A DNA stretch of 64,000 bases from Haemophilus_D parainfluenzae_AD (GCF_001679325.1 NZ_LZMX01000012.1), one strand, 5' to 3'; positions 1 through 8,734 are shown, counted from the stretch's first letter. Numbers and translations are program-made. The notes: a model not told the origin generated them from the letters alone.

Positions 1-1
1 T

Positions 2-502
2 CCCTTTCCTCTTCTTGGCATCACTGGTTACAGCGGTAGTGGCAAAACCACATTATTGGAAAAATTACTTCCTCAATTAATCAAAAAAGGTCTACGTGTT
101 TCAGTCATTAAACACAGCCATCACAACGCTCACGTGGATAAAGAGGGCAAAGACAGTTGGCGCATGAAAGAGGCGGGGTCTGCGCAAGTTATTATGGCTT
201 GTGATACTCGTTGGGCATTAATGACAGAAACCCCTCAAGCGCCGGTTTCTTTAGCTTATTTAAGCCAACAATTTGATCGTCATTTAACGGATTTAGTTTT
301 GGTAGAAGGATTTAAACAAGAACCTATTCCAAAGATTCTATTGCATCGACAAGAGATGACAAAACCTTTGCCGGAATTAGATGAAAACGTGTTGGCTTTA
401 GCAACAGATTATTCGCTTGAAACTGACCGCACTTTATTAGATATTAATCACATTGAACAGATCGCTGAGTTTATTTATCAATGGTGGAAAAAGACGCAGT
501 AA
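2..502 (+). CDS. mobB: MobB, molybdopterin-guanine dinucleotide biosynthesis adaptor (5' truncated by window)
   Basis: MobB is a GTP-binding protein that assists MobA in attaching GMP to molybdopterin, giving the molybdenum cofactor of respiratory oxidoreductases. The reading frame is open from the window edge, so the start codon lies upstream. The first visible residues include the P-loop GYSGSGKTT (bases 32-58), and the frame continues through family features such as VIKHSHHNAHVD and a VEGFKQEP segment. The C-terminus is complete and overlaps the next gene by 22 bases, which suggests translational coupling or at least co-transcription with the exporter gene. An internal TTG at base 56 is not a plausible start because it falls after the P-loop. 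Confidence 0.93.
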   Translation, partial: PFPLLGITGYSGSGKTTLLEKLLPQLIKKGLRVSVIKHSHHNAHVDKEGKDSWRMKEAGSAQVIMACDTRWALMTETPQAPVSLAYLSQQFDRHLTDLVLVEGFKQEPIPKILLHRQEMTKPLPELDENVLALATDYSLETDRTLLDINHIEQIAEFIYQWWKKTQ

Positions 503-1887
503 TAGAACGCCAGCATTATAAAGGGCTGGCTTGGGTAGCTTCCATGGCTTTGTTTATGCAAAGCTTGGATGCGACTATTTTAAATACTGTCTTACCCACC
601 ATTGCAACAGATCTGCAAACCCCTGTCTTTGAAATGCAAATGGCGATTATCGCCTATTCTCTTGCCGTAGCCTTATTTATTCCTTTAACTGCTTGGGCGG
701 CTGCTAAATTTGGTACACTTACGGTTTTCCGCTCCGCTGTTTTTACCTTTGTATTCGGTTCAGTCGCTTGTGCGATGGCCACTTCTCTCGAAACTCTTGT
801 GCTTGCACGGATTCTTCAAGGTATTGGCGGTGCGTTTATGATGCCGGTTGCTCGCCTTGCGATTATTCAAACCGTACCGAAAAATCAATTAATTAATGCC
901 TGGAATTTAATGGCGACAGCGGGATTGATTGGCCCGATTCTTGGTCCGATTTTAGGTGGTTGGCTTGTGGTACATACATCATGGCATTGGATTTTCTTAA
1001 TCAATATTCCGATTGGCATGTTAGGCTTTTGGGCTGCGGCTAAAGTGATGGGCAATCATAAGGGTAATGCGAATAAGTTAGACTGGACGGGCTTTTTGCT
1101 CTTTGCGTTTGGTTTAGTTGGGCTCACTCTTGGGCTTGATTTACTCGGAGAAAGTCACCGTGACAATATGACCACATACAGTGCATTGTCGGTTGGTATT
1201 GCATTATTGGTCGCCTATTATTTTTATGCGAAAGGTAATGAACGTGCCATTTTGCCGTTATCTCTTTTCAATACAAGAACATTCCGATTAGGAATTGCAG
1301 CCAATATCTTTATTCGTCTTTCCGGTTCGGCTGTGCCCTTCTTATTGCCATTAATGTTCCAACTTTCTTTTGGTTATTCTGCAGCGGTGTCAGGCTGGTT
1401 ACTTGCACCCATTGCGCTGATGTCTGTCGTATTTAAACGCTTTATTGGACATATCTTAAATATCTTAGGTTATAAAACCACGTTAATTTTATCGTCACTT
1501 TTAATGGTAGGCTCGACGGTTTCCATGTCATGGCTTGATACCTCATCATCAACGACATGGATTATATGTAATCTGATGTGGTACGGTGCCTGCATGTCGA
1601 TGATTTTTACCTCAATTAACACTCTTACCGTTGGCGACCTATCACAGGCACAAAGCGGTGTAGGCTCAACGGTGCTGAGTATTGTGCAACAAGTAGGAAT
1701 CGGATTTGGTATCGCTGTGGCATCTATTATTTTGACGTTATATCGTCAATTCATGGGTAACGACGATGCATTACAACATGCTTTCAGTTACACGTTTCTG
1801 ACCACTTCTGTTTTTGCTATTGCATTAGTTTGGATATTGAGTTATTTACGCAAAACAGACGGGGATCATTTGCGAAAAAAACGCTAA
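481..1887 (+). CDS. mdtD: DHA2-family MFS multidrug exporter, MdtD-like
   Basis: This 468-residue inner-membrane protein is a drug:proton antiporter of the 14-helix DHA2 (EmrB/QacA) group. Motif A/C features are visible: SLDATILNTVLPTIATDL in helix 1, the ARILQGIGGAFMMPVARL segment, and the GPILGPILGGWL motif C typical of exporters near residue 155. It resembles E. coli MdtD (YegB). The ATG start lies inside the 3' end of mobB. No membrane-fusion partner is adjacent, unlike emrAB loci, so it may act alone. The substrate cannot be read from the sequence; the symbol rests on overall resemblance. Confidence 0.8.
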   Translation: MVEKDAVIERQHYKGLAWVASMALFMQSLDATILNTVLPTIATDLQTPVFEMQMAIIAYSLAVALFIPLTAWAAAKFGTLTVFRSAVFTFVFGSVACAMATSLETLVLARILQGIGGAFMMPVARLAIIQTVPKNQLINAWNLMATAGLIGPILGPILGGWLVVHTSWHWIFLINIPIGMLGFWAAAKVMGNHKGNANKLDWTGFLLFAFGLVGLTLGLDLLGESHRDNMTTYSALSVGIALLVAYYFYAKGNERAILPLSLFNTRTFRLGIAANIFIRLSGSAVPFLLPLMFQLSFGYSAAVSGWLLAPIALMSVVFKRFIGHILNILGYKTTLILSSLLMVGSTVSMSWLDTSSSTTWIICNLMWYGACMSMIFTSINTLTVGDLSQAQSGVGSTVLSIVQQVGIGFGIAVASIILTLYRQFMGNDDALQHAFSYTFLTTSVFAIALVWILSYLRKTDGDHLRKKR

Positions 1888-2020
1888 TATTAAATGCCTT
1901 AGTCTAATTTGTTATAAGAAAGATCTTTTTCTTATTTCTTAAAAGTTTGATTTGCTTATATCTTAAGTAAAATTTTATATTCATGTTTGGGTGTTTTGCC
2001 CGATTAAAGAAGGAAAACTT

Positions 2021-3667
2021 ATGAAATTAAAAGCGACCTTAACTCTTATTGCAGCTAGTTTGTTTTTAGCAGCTTGTGATCAATCTGGTTCTGCGACAAA
2101 AGAAAATGCAAAAGCAGAAACAGCAAAACCTTCAGGTAATAATACATTTGTGTACTGTACAGCGAAGGCACCACTTGGCTTTAGCCCAGCATTAGTAATG
2201 GAAGGTACATCTTACAACGCAAGTTCACAACAAGTGTATAACCGTTTGGTTGAATTCAAAAAAGGCTCTACTGATCTTGAGCCAGCCTTGGCTGAAAGCT
2301 GGGAGATCAGTGACGATGGTTTAACTTACACATTCCATTTGCGTAAAGGGGTGAAATTCCATACCACAAAAGAATTTACGCCAACACGTGATTTTAATGC
2401 GGATGATGTGCTCTTTTCTTTCCAACGTCAGTTAGATCCTAACCACCCTTATCACAATGTATCGAAAGGGACTTATCCGTATTTCAAAGCGATGAAATTC
2501 CCAGATTTATTAAAATCAGTTGAGAAAGTGGATGACAACACCGTTCGTATTACCTTGAATAAAAAAGATGCGACTTTCTTAGCAAGCTTGGGGATGGATT
2601 TTATTTCTATTTATTCCGCTGAATATGCTGATGCGATGCTGAAAGCGGGTAAACCAGAAACAATCGATAACAAACCGGTAGGTACAGGTCCGTTTATTTT
2701 TGTGGATTACAAAACTGACCAAGCGGCACAATATGTAGCGAATGAAACCTATTGGAAAGGTCGTACACCGCTTGATCGTTTAGTCATCAGCATCGTGCCA
2801 GATGCGACGACGCGTTATGCGAAGTTACAAGCGGGTTCTTGTGATTTAATTTTATTCCCTAACGTGGCGGATTTAGCCAAAATGAAAACTGATCCGAAAG
2901 TACAGCTTTTGGAACAAAAAGGTTTGAACGTGGCATATATCGCATTCAATACGGAAAAAGCACCGTTTGATAACGTGAAAGTGCGTCAAGCATTGAACTA
3001 TGCGGTAGACAAAAAAGCGATTATTGAAGCGGTTTATCAAGGTGCAGGCACTGCAGCGAAAAACCCACTACCACCAACAATTTGGAGTTATAACGACGAA
3101 ATCCAAGATTATCCGTATGATCCAGAGAAAGCAAAACAGCTTTTAGCGGAAGCAGGTTACCCAAACGGTTTTGAAACTGACTTCTGGATTCAACCAGTGG
3201 TGCGTGCGTCTAACCCAAATCCAAAACGTATGGCTGAACTTGTGATGGCAGACTGGGCGAAAGTTGGCGTAAAAGCAAATCCAGTCACATTTGAATGGGC
3301 TGACTATCAAAAACGTGCTAAAGCAGGCGAGTTAACGGCAGGTATCTTCGGTTGGTCAGGTGATAACGGTGATCCGGATAACTTCCTTTCTCCATTACTT
3401 GCAAGTGCGAATGCGGGAAACTCAAACTTTGCTCGTTTCAAAAATGCTGAATTTGATGCCTTATTAGATAAAGCGATTGGCTTAACCAATAAAGATGAGC
3501 GTGCTGCACTTTATAAACAAGCACAAGTGATTTTCCATGAGCAAGCGCCATGGATTCCGGTTGCACATTCTGTTGGTTTCGCACCACTTAGCCCTCGCGT
3601 AAAAGGCTATGTACAAAGCCCATTTGGCTATGATGCGTTTTATGGCGTGAGTGTTGATGGTAAATAA
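2021..3667 (+). CDS. hbpA: HbpA/GbpA haem- and glutathione-binding lipoprotein (DppA family)
   Basis: This is a periplasmic lipoprotein of the peptide-binding SBP family 5, almost identical over most of its length to H. influenzae HbpA. That protein was described as haem-binding and later shown to bind glutathione and feed the Dpp permease. Starting at base 2021, the protein has a lipoprotein signal with lipobox LAAC (cysteine 19) and an AAGGAAA ribosome site just upstream; a GTG at 1991 would place 10 extra residues before the signal peptide and is rejected. The mature protein ends in the conserved FGYDAFYGVSVDGK. No dppBCDF permease genes are next to it, so it must work with a permease encoded elsewhere. 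The 133-base upstream gap is A/T-rich, with no convincing regulatory site. Confidence 0.95.
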   Translation: MKLKATLTLIAASLFLAACDQSGSATKENAKAETAKPSGNNTFVYCTAKAPLGFSPALVMEGTSYNASSQQVYNRLVEFKKGSTDLEPALAESWEISDDGLTYTFHLRKGVKFHTTKEFTPTRDFNADDVLFSFQRQLDPNHPYHNVSKGTYPYFKAMKFPDLLKSVEKVDDNTVRITLNKKDATFLASLGMDFISIYSAEYADAMLKAGKPETIDNKPVGTGPFIFVDYKTDQAAQYVANETYWKGRTPLDRLVISIVPDATTRYAKLQAGSCDLILFPNVADLAKMKTDPKVQLLEQKGLNVAYIAFNTEKAPFDNVKVRQALNYAVDKKAIIEAVYQGAGTAAKNPLPPTIWSYNDEIQDYPYDPEKAKQLLAEAGYPNGFETDFWIQPVVRASNPNPKRMAELVMADWAKVGVKANPVTFEWADYQKRAKAGELTAGIFGWSGDNGDPDNFLSPLLASANAGNSNFARFKNAEFDALLDKAIGLTNKDERAALYKQAQVIFHEQAPWIPVAHSVGFAPLSPRVKGYVQSPFGYDAFYGVSVDGK

Positions 3668-3682
3668 TTAACGGACTATACT

Positions 3683-3709
3683 AGCCCTTGCAACTGCAAG
3701 GGCTTTTTG
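3683..3709 (+). terminator. Rho-independent terminator of hbpA
   Basis: The arms AGCCCTTGCA (3683-3692) and TGCAAGGGCT (3695-3704) are perfectly complementary and are followed by TTTTTG. The hairpin lies 16 bases after the hbpA stop and separates it from pdxH. Confidence 0.9.
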
Positions 3710-3733
3710 TTTTCAAGCAAAAGGAGAAAGAAA

Positions 3734-4366
3734 ATGGACTTACATGATATTCGTGAAGATTATTGCAAACAGGCGCTTTCTCAGCATGATTGCGATCCCA
3801 ATCCAATAAAACAATTTGAAAAATGGCTCAACGAAGCGATTACAGCCAAAGTCAATGAGCCAACAGGTGTTAATGTCGCGACAGTCAATGAAGACGGCCG
3901 ACCAACAAGTCGAATGGTACTGTTGAAAGAAGTGAACGAACAAGGCTTTGTCTTTTTCACAAATTATCACAGCCGAAAAGGTCGTGCTATAGAACATAAT
4001 CCGTTTGTCGCCCTGACATTCTTTTGGCCTGAATTAGAACGCTCTGTGCGTATTGAAGGTAAAGCCGAAAAAATCTCGCCTGAACAATCAGATGAATATT
4101 TTGCAACTCGCCCTTACACCAGCCGAATTGGCGCTTGGGCCAGCGAGCAAAGTGCGGTCATTTCTAGCCACAAATCTTTATTAGCGAAAGCGGCACTGAT
4201 TGCAGCAAAACACCCATTAAACGTACCTCGTCCACCACATTGGGGTGGCTATCTTGTGATTCCTGATCGTATCGAATTCTGGCAAGGTCGCCCAAGTCGT
4301 TTACATGACCGAATTTGTTATTTATACAATGATGGGAAATGGGAAAGAGAGCGGTTATCGCCATAA
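3734..4366 (+). CDS. pdxH: Pyridoxamine/pyridoxine 5'-phosphate oxidase
   Basis: PdxH oxidises pyridoxine or pyridoxamine 5'-phosphate to pyridoxal 5'-phosphate with FMN and oxygen, the last step of vitamin B6 synthesis and salvage. The 210-residue length is typical. Visible family features are the GRPTSRMVLLKE FMN/phosphate-binding stretch, the FFTNYHSRKG motif, and the C-terminal signature WQGRPSRLHDR followed by the usual ERLSP end. Start chosen at the ATG at 3734, seven bases after an AAAGGAGA ribosome site; an upstream TTG would add an unconserved basic stretch. A single gene between two terminators. Confidence 0.96.
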   Translation: MDLHDIREDYCKQALSQHDCDPNPIKQFEKWLNEAITAKVNEPTGVNVATVNEDGRPTSRMVLLKEVNEQGFVFFTNYHSRKGRAIEHNPFVALTFFWPELERSVRIEGKAEKISPEQSDEYFATRPYTSRIGAWASEQSAVISSHKSLLAKAALIAAKHPLNVPRPPHWGGYLVIPDRIEFWQGRPSRLHDRICYLYNDGKWERERLSP

Positions 4367-4392
4367 ACTCCTTAAAAATATGCTAAAAAAAC

Positions 4393-4431
4393 AACCGCAC
4401 TTTGATTTCTCAACCAAAGTGCGGTTAATTT
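4393..4431. terminator. Bidirectional terminator built from an inverted uptake-signal pair
   Basis: AACCGCACTTTG (4393-4404) and CAAAGTGCGGTT (4415-4426) form a perfect 12-base stem with a 10-base loop. A T tract follows on the plus strand and an A tract precedes it, so it can end both pdxH and the convergent oxidoreductase gene. Confidence 0.88.
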
Positions 4432-4442
4432 TTACATTATTT

Positions 4443-5549
4443 TTATTTACCGATGATTTCTGATAAATCAACTTTGCGGTTTTCGTAACGAGAACGGGTA
4501 CAAGCATCGGCAGTGGCGATAGCCGCACGGGCAGCTTCACCAGTGAGTAATTTTACAAATTCCTCTGTTGGTTCCATACCATGAAGAATATCGTTTAAAT
4601 AACGCATTTCTTTTTTCATGATAGAACTCAACCAGAGCGGTGTGCGTTTGCCCGGTTTGCCGTATTGAATCGCACCGTCCATTTCTGTGCTGTTGTAAAT
4701 ACGGGTACGGTCATCATCTTCTTCTTGGGTTTCGTGAATGAGGAAATAGGTGTCTTTTCCATCCACGCGAAGGGTACCTTTGGTATTGTACATATCAAGT
4801 TTAATCGCGCCTTTTTCCCCTTGAATTAATACATAATGCTCACCCCAACGGAAAGCGGAGCCCCATTCTAGAACAGCGAAGCGATTATCATCATATTCCA
4901 TGGTGACAAAAATCATATCGTCTTCATCACCGAATTTTTCACCTTTGTGTGCAACATTGGCGGCTGCCATGGTAACGGTTTTTGGCATACCACCCATAAT
5001 GAATTGTACGCAGTCTAATTCGTGAATGTGATGATATAAGTGACCGCCAGATTTTTCACGAATTTTTTTCCATGAAATGGTTGGTTGTTGTTCTTCCCAG
5101 CCGTTACGTGCGGTATGGCAGTAAAGCACTTTACCGATCACGCCTTGATTGATTAATTCTTTGGCATGGTGAACACCGTTAAAGAAGTTCATCACGTGGC
5201 CAGCCATAAAGGTGACGCCATTTTCTTCGCAAGCACGCACCATGTCGTCACAGTCTTGATAACTTAAGGCGATTGGTTTTTCACAGAAAACATGTTTTTT
5301 GTTTTTCGCGGCAAGGATTACTGGTTCTTTGTGTAAGTAGTTTGGAGTGGCAACAATCACACAATCCACCTCAGGGGAAGTGACTAATTCTTCAAGAGAT
5401 TTTGCCGCTACGCATTGTAATTCTTTCGCAATGGTTTCACCATTTTCAGGGTCATATACCATTGTAATCTGTGCATCATCAAATTCATTCATGAAACGTG
5501 CTAAATCCGCACCAAAATAGCCAACGCCAACAACACCATATCGCATCAT
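4443..5549 (-). CDS. nanY: NanY/YjhC-like oxidoreductase (2,7-anhydro-N-acetylneuraminate utilisation)
   Basis: This 368-residue NAD-dependent Gfo/Idh/MocA-family protein matches E. coli YjhC along its length. It shares the N-terminal Rossmann motif GVVGVGYFGA, the VIVATPNYLHKEPV segment, the EKPIALSY motif, the SGGHLYHHIHELDCVQ catalytic region, and the VHETQEEDDD-type loop near residue 265. E. coli YjhC (NanY) converts 2,7-anhydro-Neu5Ac to Neu5Ac through redox and hydratase chemistry. That role is inferred here from similarity and from the NanX-like transporter in the same locus. It is the last gene of a minus-strand operon behind the regulator and a second oxidoreductase, 10 bases downstream of the latter. 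The ATG at 5549 is preceded by AAGGAG; a second ATG follows immediately. Confidence 0.85.
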   Translation of the reverse strand: MMRYGVVGVGYFGADLARFMNEFDDAQITMVYDPENGETIAKELQCVAAKSLEELVTSPEVDCVIVATPNYLHKEPVILAAKNKKHVFCEKPIALSYQDCDDMVRACEENGVTFMAGHVMNFFNGVHHAKELINQGVIGKVLYCHTARNGWEEQQPTISWKKIREKSGGHLYHHIHELDCVQFIMGGMPKTVTMAAANVAHKGEKFGDEDDMIFVTMEYDDNRFAVLEWGSAFRWGEHYVLIQGEKGAIKLDMYNTKGTLRVDGKDTYFLIHETQEEDDDRTRIYNSTEMDGAIQYGKPGKRTPLWLSSIMKKEMRYLNDILHGMEPTEEFVKLLTGEAARAAIATADACTRSRYENRKVDLSEIIGK

Positions 5550-5559
5550 AATAAACTCC

Positions 5560-6633
5560 TTATTTTTTCACTGAGATTTGTTTTTCCGTTACCATGGATT
5601 GCTTCGCTGCTTCTGCAACTTCGATGGCTTCAGTTAAACATAGACTTAATGGGCTGGTTTTTCTTTGCGTTAAGTGCTCCACCACGCTTTGCACTTCGAT
5701 TTCAGCGGCTCGGCTTAACCAAAGTTGGCAAGGTGCGTGGGTGACATTATATTGCTGGGTGCCTTTTGCACTTTCGCGTAAAGATAAATCAGCCTCAAAT
5801 TCATCAAATAAATCAACGTGTTCTATTTTTCCATCTAGATAATTAAATGTGACACTTGAGGTAAAGAAATTGACTTCAATCACACCATTTTCACCATGAA
5901 TTTGAATGCCCCATTGGTGTAATCGATAAGCTGTACCCATTTCGAGCGAACCTAACACGCCATTTTTAAAACGTAATAGCAACTGCAACACATCACGGCT
6001 GTCTGGCGTATCGTGATGTGCTTGATTAGCCGCTTGAGCAAAGACCGCCTCGATATCCCCCAATAACCAACAGAGTAAATCCAGTTCATGAATGAGGTGG
6101 AAAAGCTCACCGCCCGTAAGATTGGCATCTAATTTCCACCATTCTTTGTTTGGTAGATTTTCAATCCAACGCTGACGCATAGCACGAGCTACCGTAATGC
6201 GGCCTAATTTTCCTTGTTCTAAAGCAGCTTTGACTTTCAACATGCCTGGTAACGTACGTTCTAAATGGCCCACAAAAATGACTTTACCTTTTTCTTCGGC
6301 AAGGCGGCGTAAATGTTGACCTTGAGAAGAACTTAAGGTGAAAGGTGTTTCAATAAAGACATGACAGCCCGCATTTAAAGCCAAAATAGCTGGAGAATAA
6401 TGGGCATAGTTTGGTGTGGCGATAACGACTAAATCCGGTTTAGTTTCAGCCAACATTTCTTCTACACTAAAAAAGGCTTGGCTGCCGTATTGGTCTGCAA
6501 GTTTTTGTGCAAGAGAAGGATTAATATCGGTCACCGCAATTAAGTTTGCTTGGGCTTTGTCAAATGCTGAAGCCAACTGAACACCAAAAAAGCCGCAGCC
6601 GATTAAGGCGATGTTTAATCCATTAGTTTGCAT
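5560..6633 (-). CDS. Second Gfo/Idh/MocA-family oxidoreductase, substrate unknown
   Basis: The product is a 357-residue NAD(P)-dependent sugar-type oxidoreductase. It has an N-terminal Rossmann fold (NIALIGCGFFGVQLA), a VIATPNYAHYSPA segment, and an LTGGELFHLIHELDLLCWL active-site region with the family histidines. It is related to the neighbouring NanY-like protein but clearly diverged: ETPFTLSS replaces the usual EKP motif, so the family lysine is missing at that position. This points to different chemistry or substrate. The start at 6633 is the second of two consecutive ATGs, five bases after AGGAGG, and it overlaps the regulator gene by 11 bases. E. coli yjhBC has no obvious counterpart. 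It may handle another sialic acid derivative, or an intermediate of the same route. Confidence 0.8.
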   Translation of the reverse strand: MQTNGLNIALIGCGFFGVQLASAFDKAQANLIAVTDINPSLAQKLADQYGSQAFFSVEEMLAETKPDLVVIATPNYAHYSPAILALNAGCHVFIETPFTLSSSQGQHLRRLAEEKGKVIFVGHLERTLPGMLKVKAALEQGKLGRITVARAMRQRWIENLPNKEWWKLDANLTGGELFHLIHELDLLCWLLGDIEAVFAQAANQAHHDTPDSRDVLQLLLRFKNGVLGSLEMGTAYRLHQWGIQIHGENGVIEVNFFTSSVTFNYLDGKIEHVDLFDEFEADLSLRESAKGTQQYNVTHAPCQLWLSRAAEIEVQSVVEHLTQRKTSPLSLCLTEAIEVAEAAKQSMVTEKQISVKK

Positions 6634-7345
6634 CATGCCCTCCTTGTTGTAAGCGTTGGCGAATACTTTGGAAATATTGCAAGATCGCGCGTTGCATGCG
6701 TACCAAATCATGTGCTTCTACGGCATCAATTAATTCGCGATGCTGCATGGCTGATTTTTCAGGAGAAAGTGTTGGTGGCGGTAAGCCTTTTTCTACTTGC
6801 TGATAAATTTGCCAAAACGCATCTAAATATTGAATCAGTAACGGGTTATTTAATGGCTCATAAAGTTTTAAATGAATGTGGTATTCATCTTTAGGTGAAA
6901 ATTTTTGCTCACGGGCATTTTTTTCCATATTGGCCACTGATTTTTGCAAAAGTGCGGTCTGTTCTTGGCTAATTTTTCCTAAAACCATCGGAGCGAAACC
7001 GTATTCCAAAATTTCCCGAATATCCAAAATATTAATCAGCTGATTATGATCATTATGTAAATTCAGCTGGGTGTGAAAGCTTAATCCACGGATCATTGGT
7101 ACAAGAGAGGATTCACTCACAAAGGTGCCGACGCCATGGCGAATGTCTAAAATGTGTAGCGCCTCTAAAGATTTAATGGCCTCACGCAAACTGGAACGGC
7201 TCACACCAAGTTGTTCAATCAACTCATTTTCTGTTGGCATCAAATCGCCAGATTTAAGATTTTGTTTGATGATGAGTGATTTGATTTTATCCTGTAAAAC
7301 GAGACTTGCTTCTTTTTTACTTGTTTTTTTCATTTCTGTTCTCAT
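6623..7345 (-). CDS. GntR-family (FadR subfamily) transcriptional regulator
   Basis: The 240-residue protein has an N-terminal winged helix (ENELIEQLGVSRSSLREAIKSLEALHILDIRHGVGTFV region, roughly residues 35-75) and a C-terminal all-helical FCD ligand domain that begins with the DIREILEYG segment. It heads the minus-strand operon with the two oxidoreductases and is divergent from the transporter gene, the usual arrangement for a local sugar-acid regulator. By position it probably acts like NanR, repressing the locus until a sialic acid derivative binds. A palindrome inside the divergent promoter is its likely operator. The start is uncertain: ATG 7345 is used, and ATG 7333 is an alternative; neither has a strong ribosome site. 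Confidence 0.82.
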   Translation of the reverse strand: MRTEMKKTSKKEASLVLQDKIKSLIIKQNLKSGDLMPTENELIEQLGVSRSSLREAIKSLEALHILDIRHGVGTFVSESSLVPMIRGLSFHTQLNLHNDHNQLINILDIREILEYGFAPMVLGKISQEQTALLQKSVANMEKNAREQKFSPKDEYHIHLKLYEPLNNPLLIQYLDAFWQIYQQVEKGLPPPTLSPEKSAMQHRELIDAVEAHDLVRMQRAILQYFQSIRQRLQQGGHDAN

Positions 7346-7393
7346 TTTCTAATCTATTTTCTGAATTTGTGATCCAGCTCTCATTCTCTTTAA

Positions 7394-7422
7394 TTGACAT
7401 AAGACATCATACGTCTTATCTT
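7394..7422 (+). promoter_or_regulatory. Promoter of the NanX-like gene with palindromic operator
   Basis: TTGACA (7394-7399) and TATCTT (7417-7422) are separated by 17 bases. The arms ATAAGAC (7399-7405) and GTCTTAT (7413-7419) form a perfect inverted repeat with a 7-base centre, lying between and over the two promoter hexamers. This is the expected position for a repressor that blocks polymerase. The adjacent GntR-family protein is the obvious candidate, by inference. Confidence 0.65.
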
Positions 7423-7460
7423 TATTTATGCAAGCAGAAATTAGCAGTGATTTTAAATTC

Positions 7461-7476
7461 TGTGATCTAAACCACA
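7461..7476. promoter_or_regulatory. CRP-like binding site in the nan divergent region
   Basis: TGTGATCTAAACCACA matches the CRP consensus TGTGA-N6-TCACA at 9 of 10 specified bases. It lies downstream of the predicted plus-strand promoter, so CRP could either activate the minus-strand regulator promoter or act at a further promoter not recognised here. The site is seen directly; its effect is unknown. Confidence 0.55.
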
Positions 7477-7507
7477 AAATTCTCAAATACAAGGAAAGGA
7501 GGTTGTT

Positions 7508-8734
7508 ATGACAACATCACTACCATGGTATAAAGAAGTCAGTCCTACGCAAAAAAAAGCGTTATTTGCGGCTTGGTTAGGTTATGTTTTTGATGGCTTC
7601 GATTATATGCTTATCACTTATGTGCTTTTAGATATTCAAAAAGAATTCGCTATGAGCACCACGGAAACATCTACATTATTACTTGCAGCGTTCGTCGCAC
7701 GTCCATTAGGTGGGGCGATTTTTGGTAGTTTTGCCGATAAATATGGTCGTCGTTTGGCGATGATTGTTTCCATTATCACGTATTCCGTTGGCACATTCTT
7801 GTGCGGTTTATCCACCAGTTATATTTGGCTTTTCATCTTCCGTATGATTATTGGTATGGGGATGGCGGGTGAATATGCTTGTTCTTCCTCTTATGCCATT
7901 GAAAGTTGGCCACAACATTTACGTACAAAAGCCAGTGCATTTTTAGTAAGTGGCTTCTCTATTGGTAATATTCTTGCTTCTCAAGTGATCCCTTGGGTGT
8001 CTCAAACTTATGGTTGGCGTATGGCTTTCTTCATCGGTTTAGCACCAGTCGCCTTAGTGCTTTACGTTCGTCGCCATGCACCTGAAAGTGAAGAATGGGC
8101 ACAAGCAAAAGCGGCGGGTAAAGTGAATAAAGTTCCACTTACTGACCTATTCACTAAAAAACAATTACCAATTACCTTAATTATTTTCTTAGTTTGTTAT
8201 TCAATTTTCTCCGTAAACTGGCCGGTAGTGGGCTTACTTCCACTTTACCTCAAAGAAAACGGCTATGCTGAAAATGTGAAATCACTGATGTTCTGGGCGG
8301 GCTTTGGTATCCTTATCGGTACTTTAATTGCTGGCTTTATCGGTGATAAATTGGGTGAGAAGAAAACCTTTGTATATAGCTTATTGTTATCACTTTTCTT
8401 CCTCTTCCCTGTATTCTATTTGCCAGAAAATAATGTATTAGCACTTGGAGCGTTGCTCTTCTTCTTACTTGCAACTAACTTAGGGATTGCCGGTTTAGTA
8501 CCAAAATATATGGCGACTTTCTTCCCAGCTGAAATGCGAAGCACAGGTATTGGTTTCATCTATAACTTCGCTGCGATTGGCGGTGGGGTGTCTCCTGTGA
8601 TTGCCGCTGCACTTAGCGAAAGAGTCGGACTTGGTTCAGCCCTTGTGTATGTCACCTTATTCTGGACAATTGTCCTTGTTGCTCTCGTTGGATTAAGATT
8701 GCCAGAACGCATTCAAGCTCGTATGCAACAATAA
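7508..8734 (+). CDS. nanX: NanX/YjhB-like MFS sialic acid transporter
   Basis: This 408-residue 12-helix MFS symporter resembles E. coli YjhB (NanX), the 2,7-anhydro-Neu5Ac importer related to NanT. Shared features are the N-terminal KKALFAAWLGYVFDGFDYM segment, FADKYGRRLAM motif A, GMGMAGEYACSSSYAIESWP, and the late TNLGIAGLVPKYMA segment. It starts at an ATG five bases after AAAGGAGGT, a near-perfect ribosome site. It is transcribed divergently from the gntR-oxidoreductase-nanY operon and shares its control region. Together they would import an anhydro-sialic acid and convert it to Neu5Ac. The downstream Neu5Ac catabolic genes (nanA, nanE, nanK) are not in this window. Confidence 0.84.
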   Translation: MTTSLPWYKEVSPTQKKALFAAWLGYVFDGFDYMLITYVLLDIQKEFAMSTTETSTLLLAAFVARPLGGAIFGSFADKYGRRLAMIVSIITYSVGTFLCGLSTSYIWLFIFRMIIGMGMAGEYACSSSYAIESWPQHLRTKASAFLVSGFSIGNILASQVIPWVSQTYGWRMAFFIGLAPVALVLYVRRHAPESEEWAQAKAAGKVNKVPLTDLFTKKQLPITLIIFLVCYSIFSVNWPVVGLLPLYLKENGYAENVKSLMFWAGFGILIGTLIAGFIGDKLGEKKTFVYSLLLSLFFLFPVFYLPENNVLALGALLFFLLATNLGIAGLVPKYMATFFPAEMRSTGIGFIYNFAAIGGGVSPVIAAALSERVGLGSALVYVTLFWTIVLVALVGLRLPERIQARMQQ

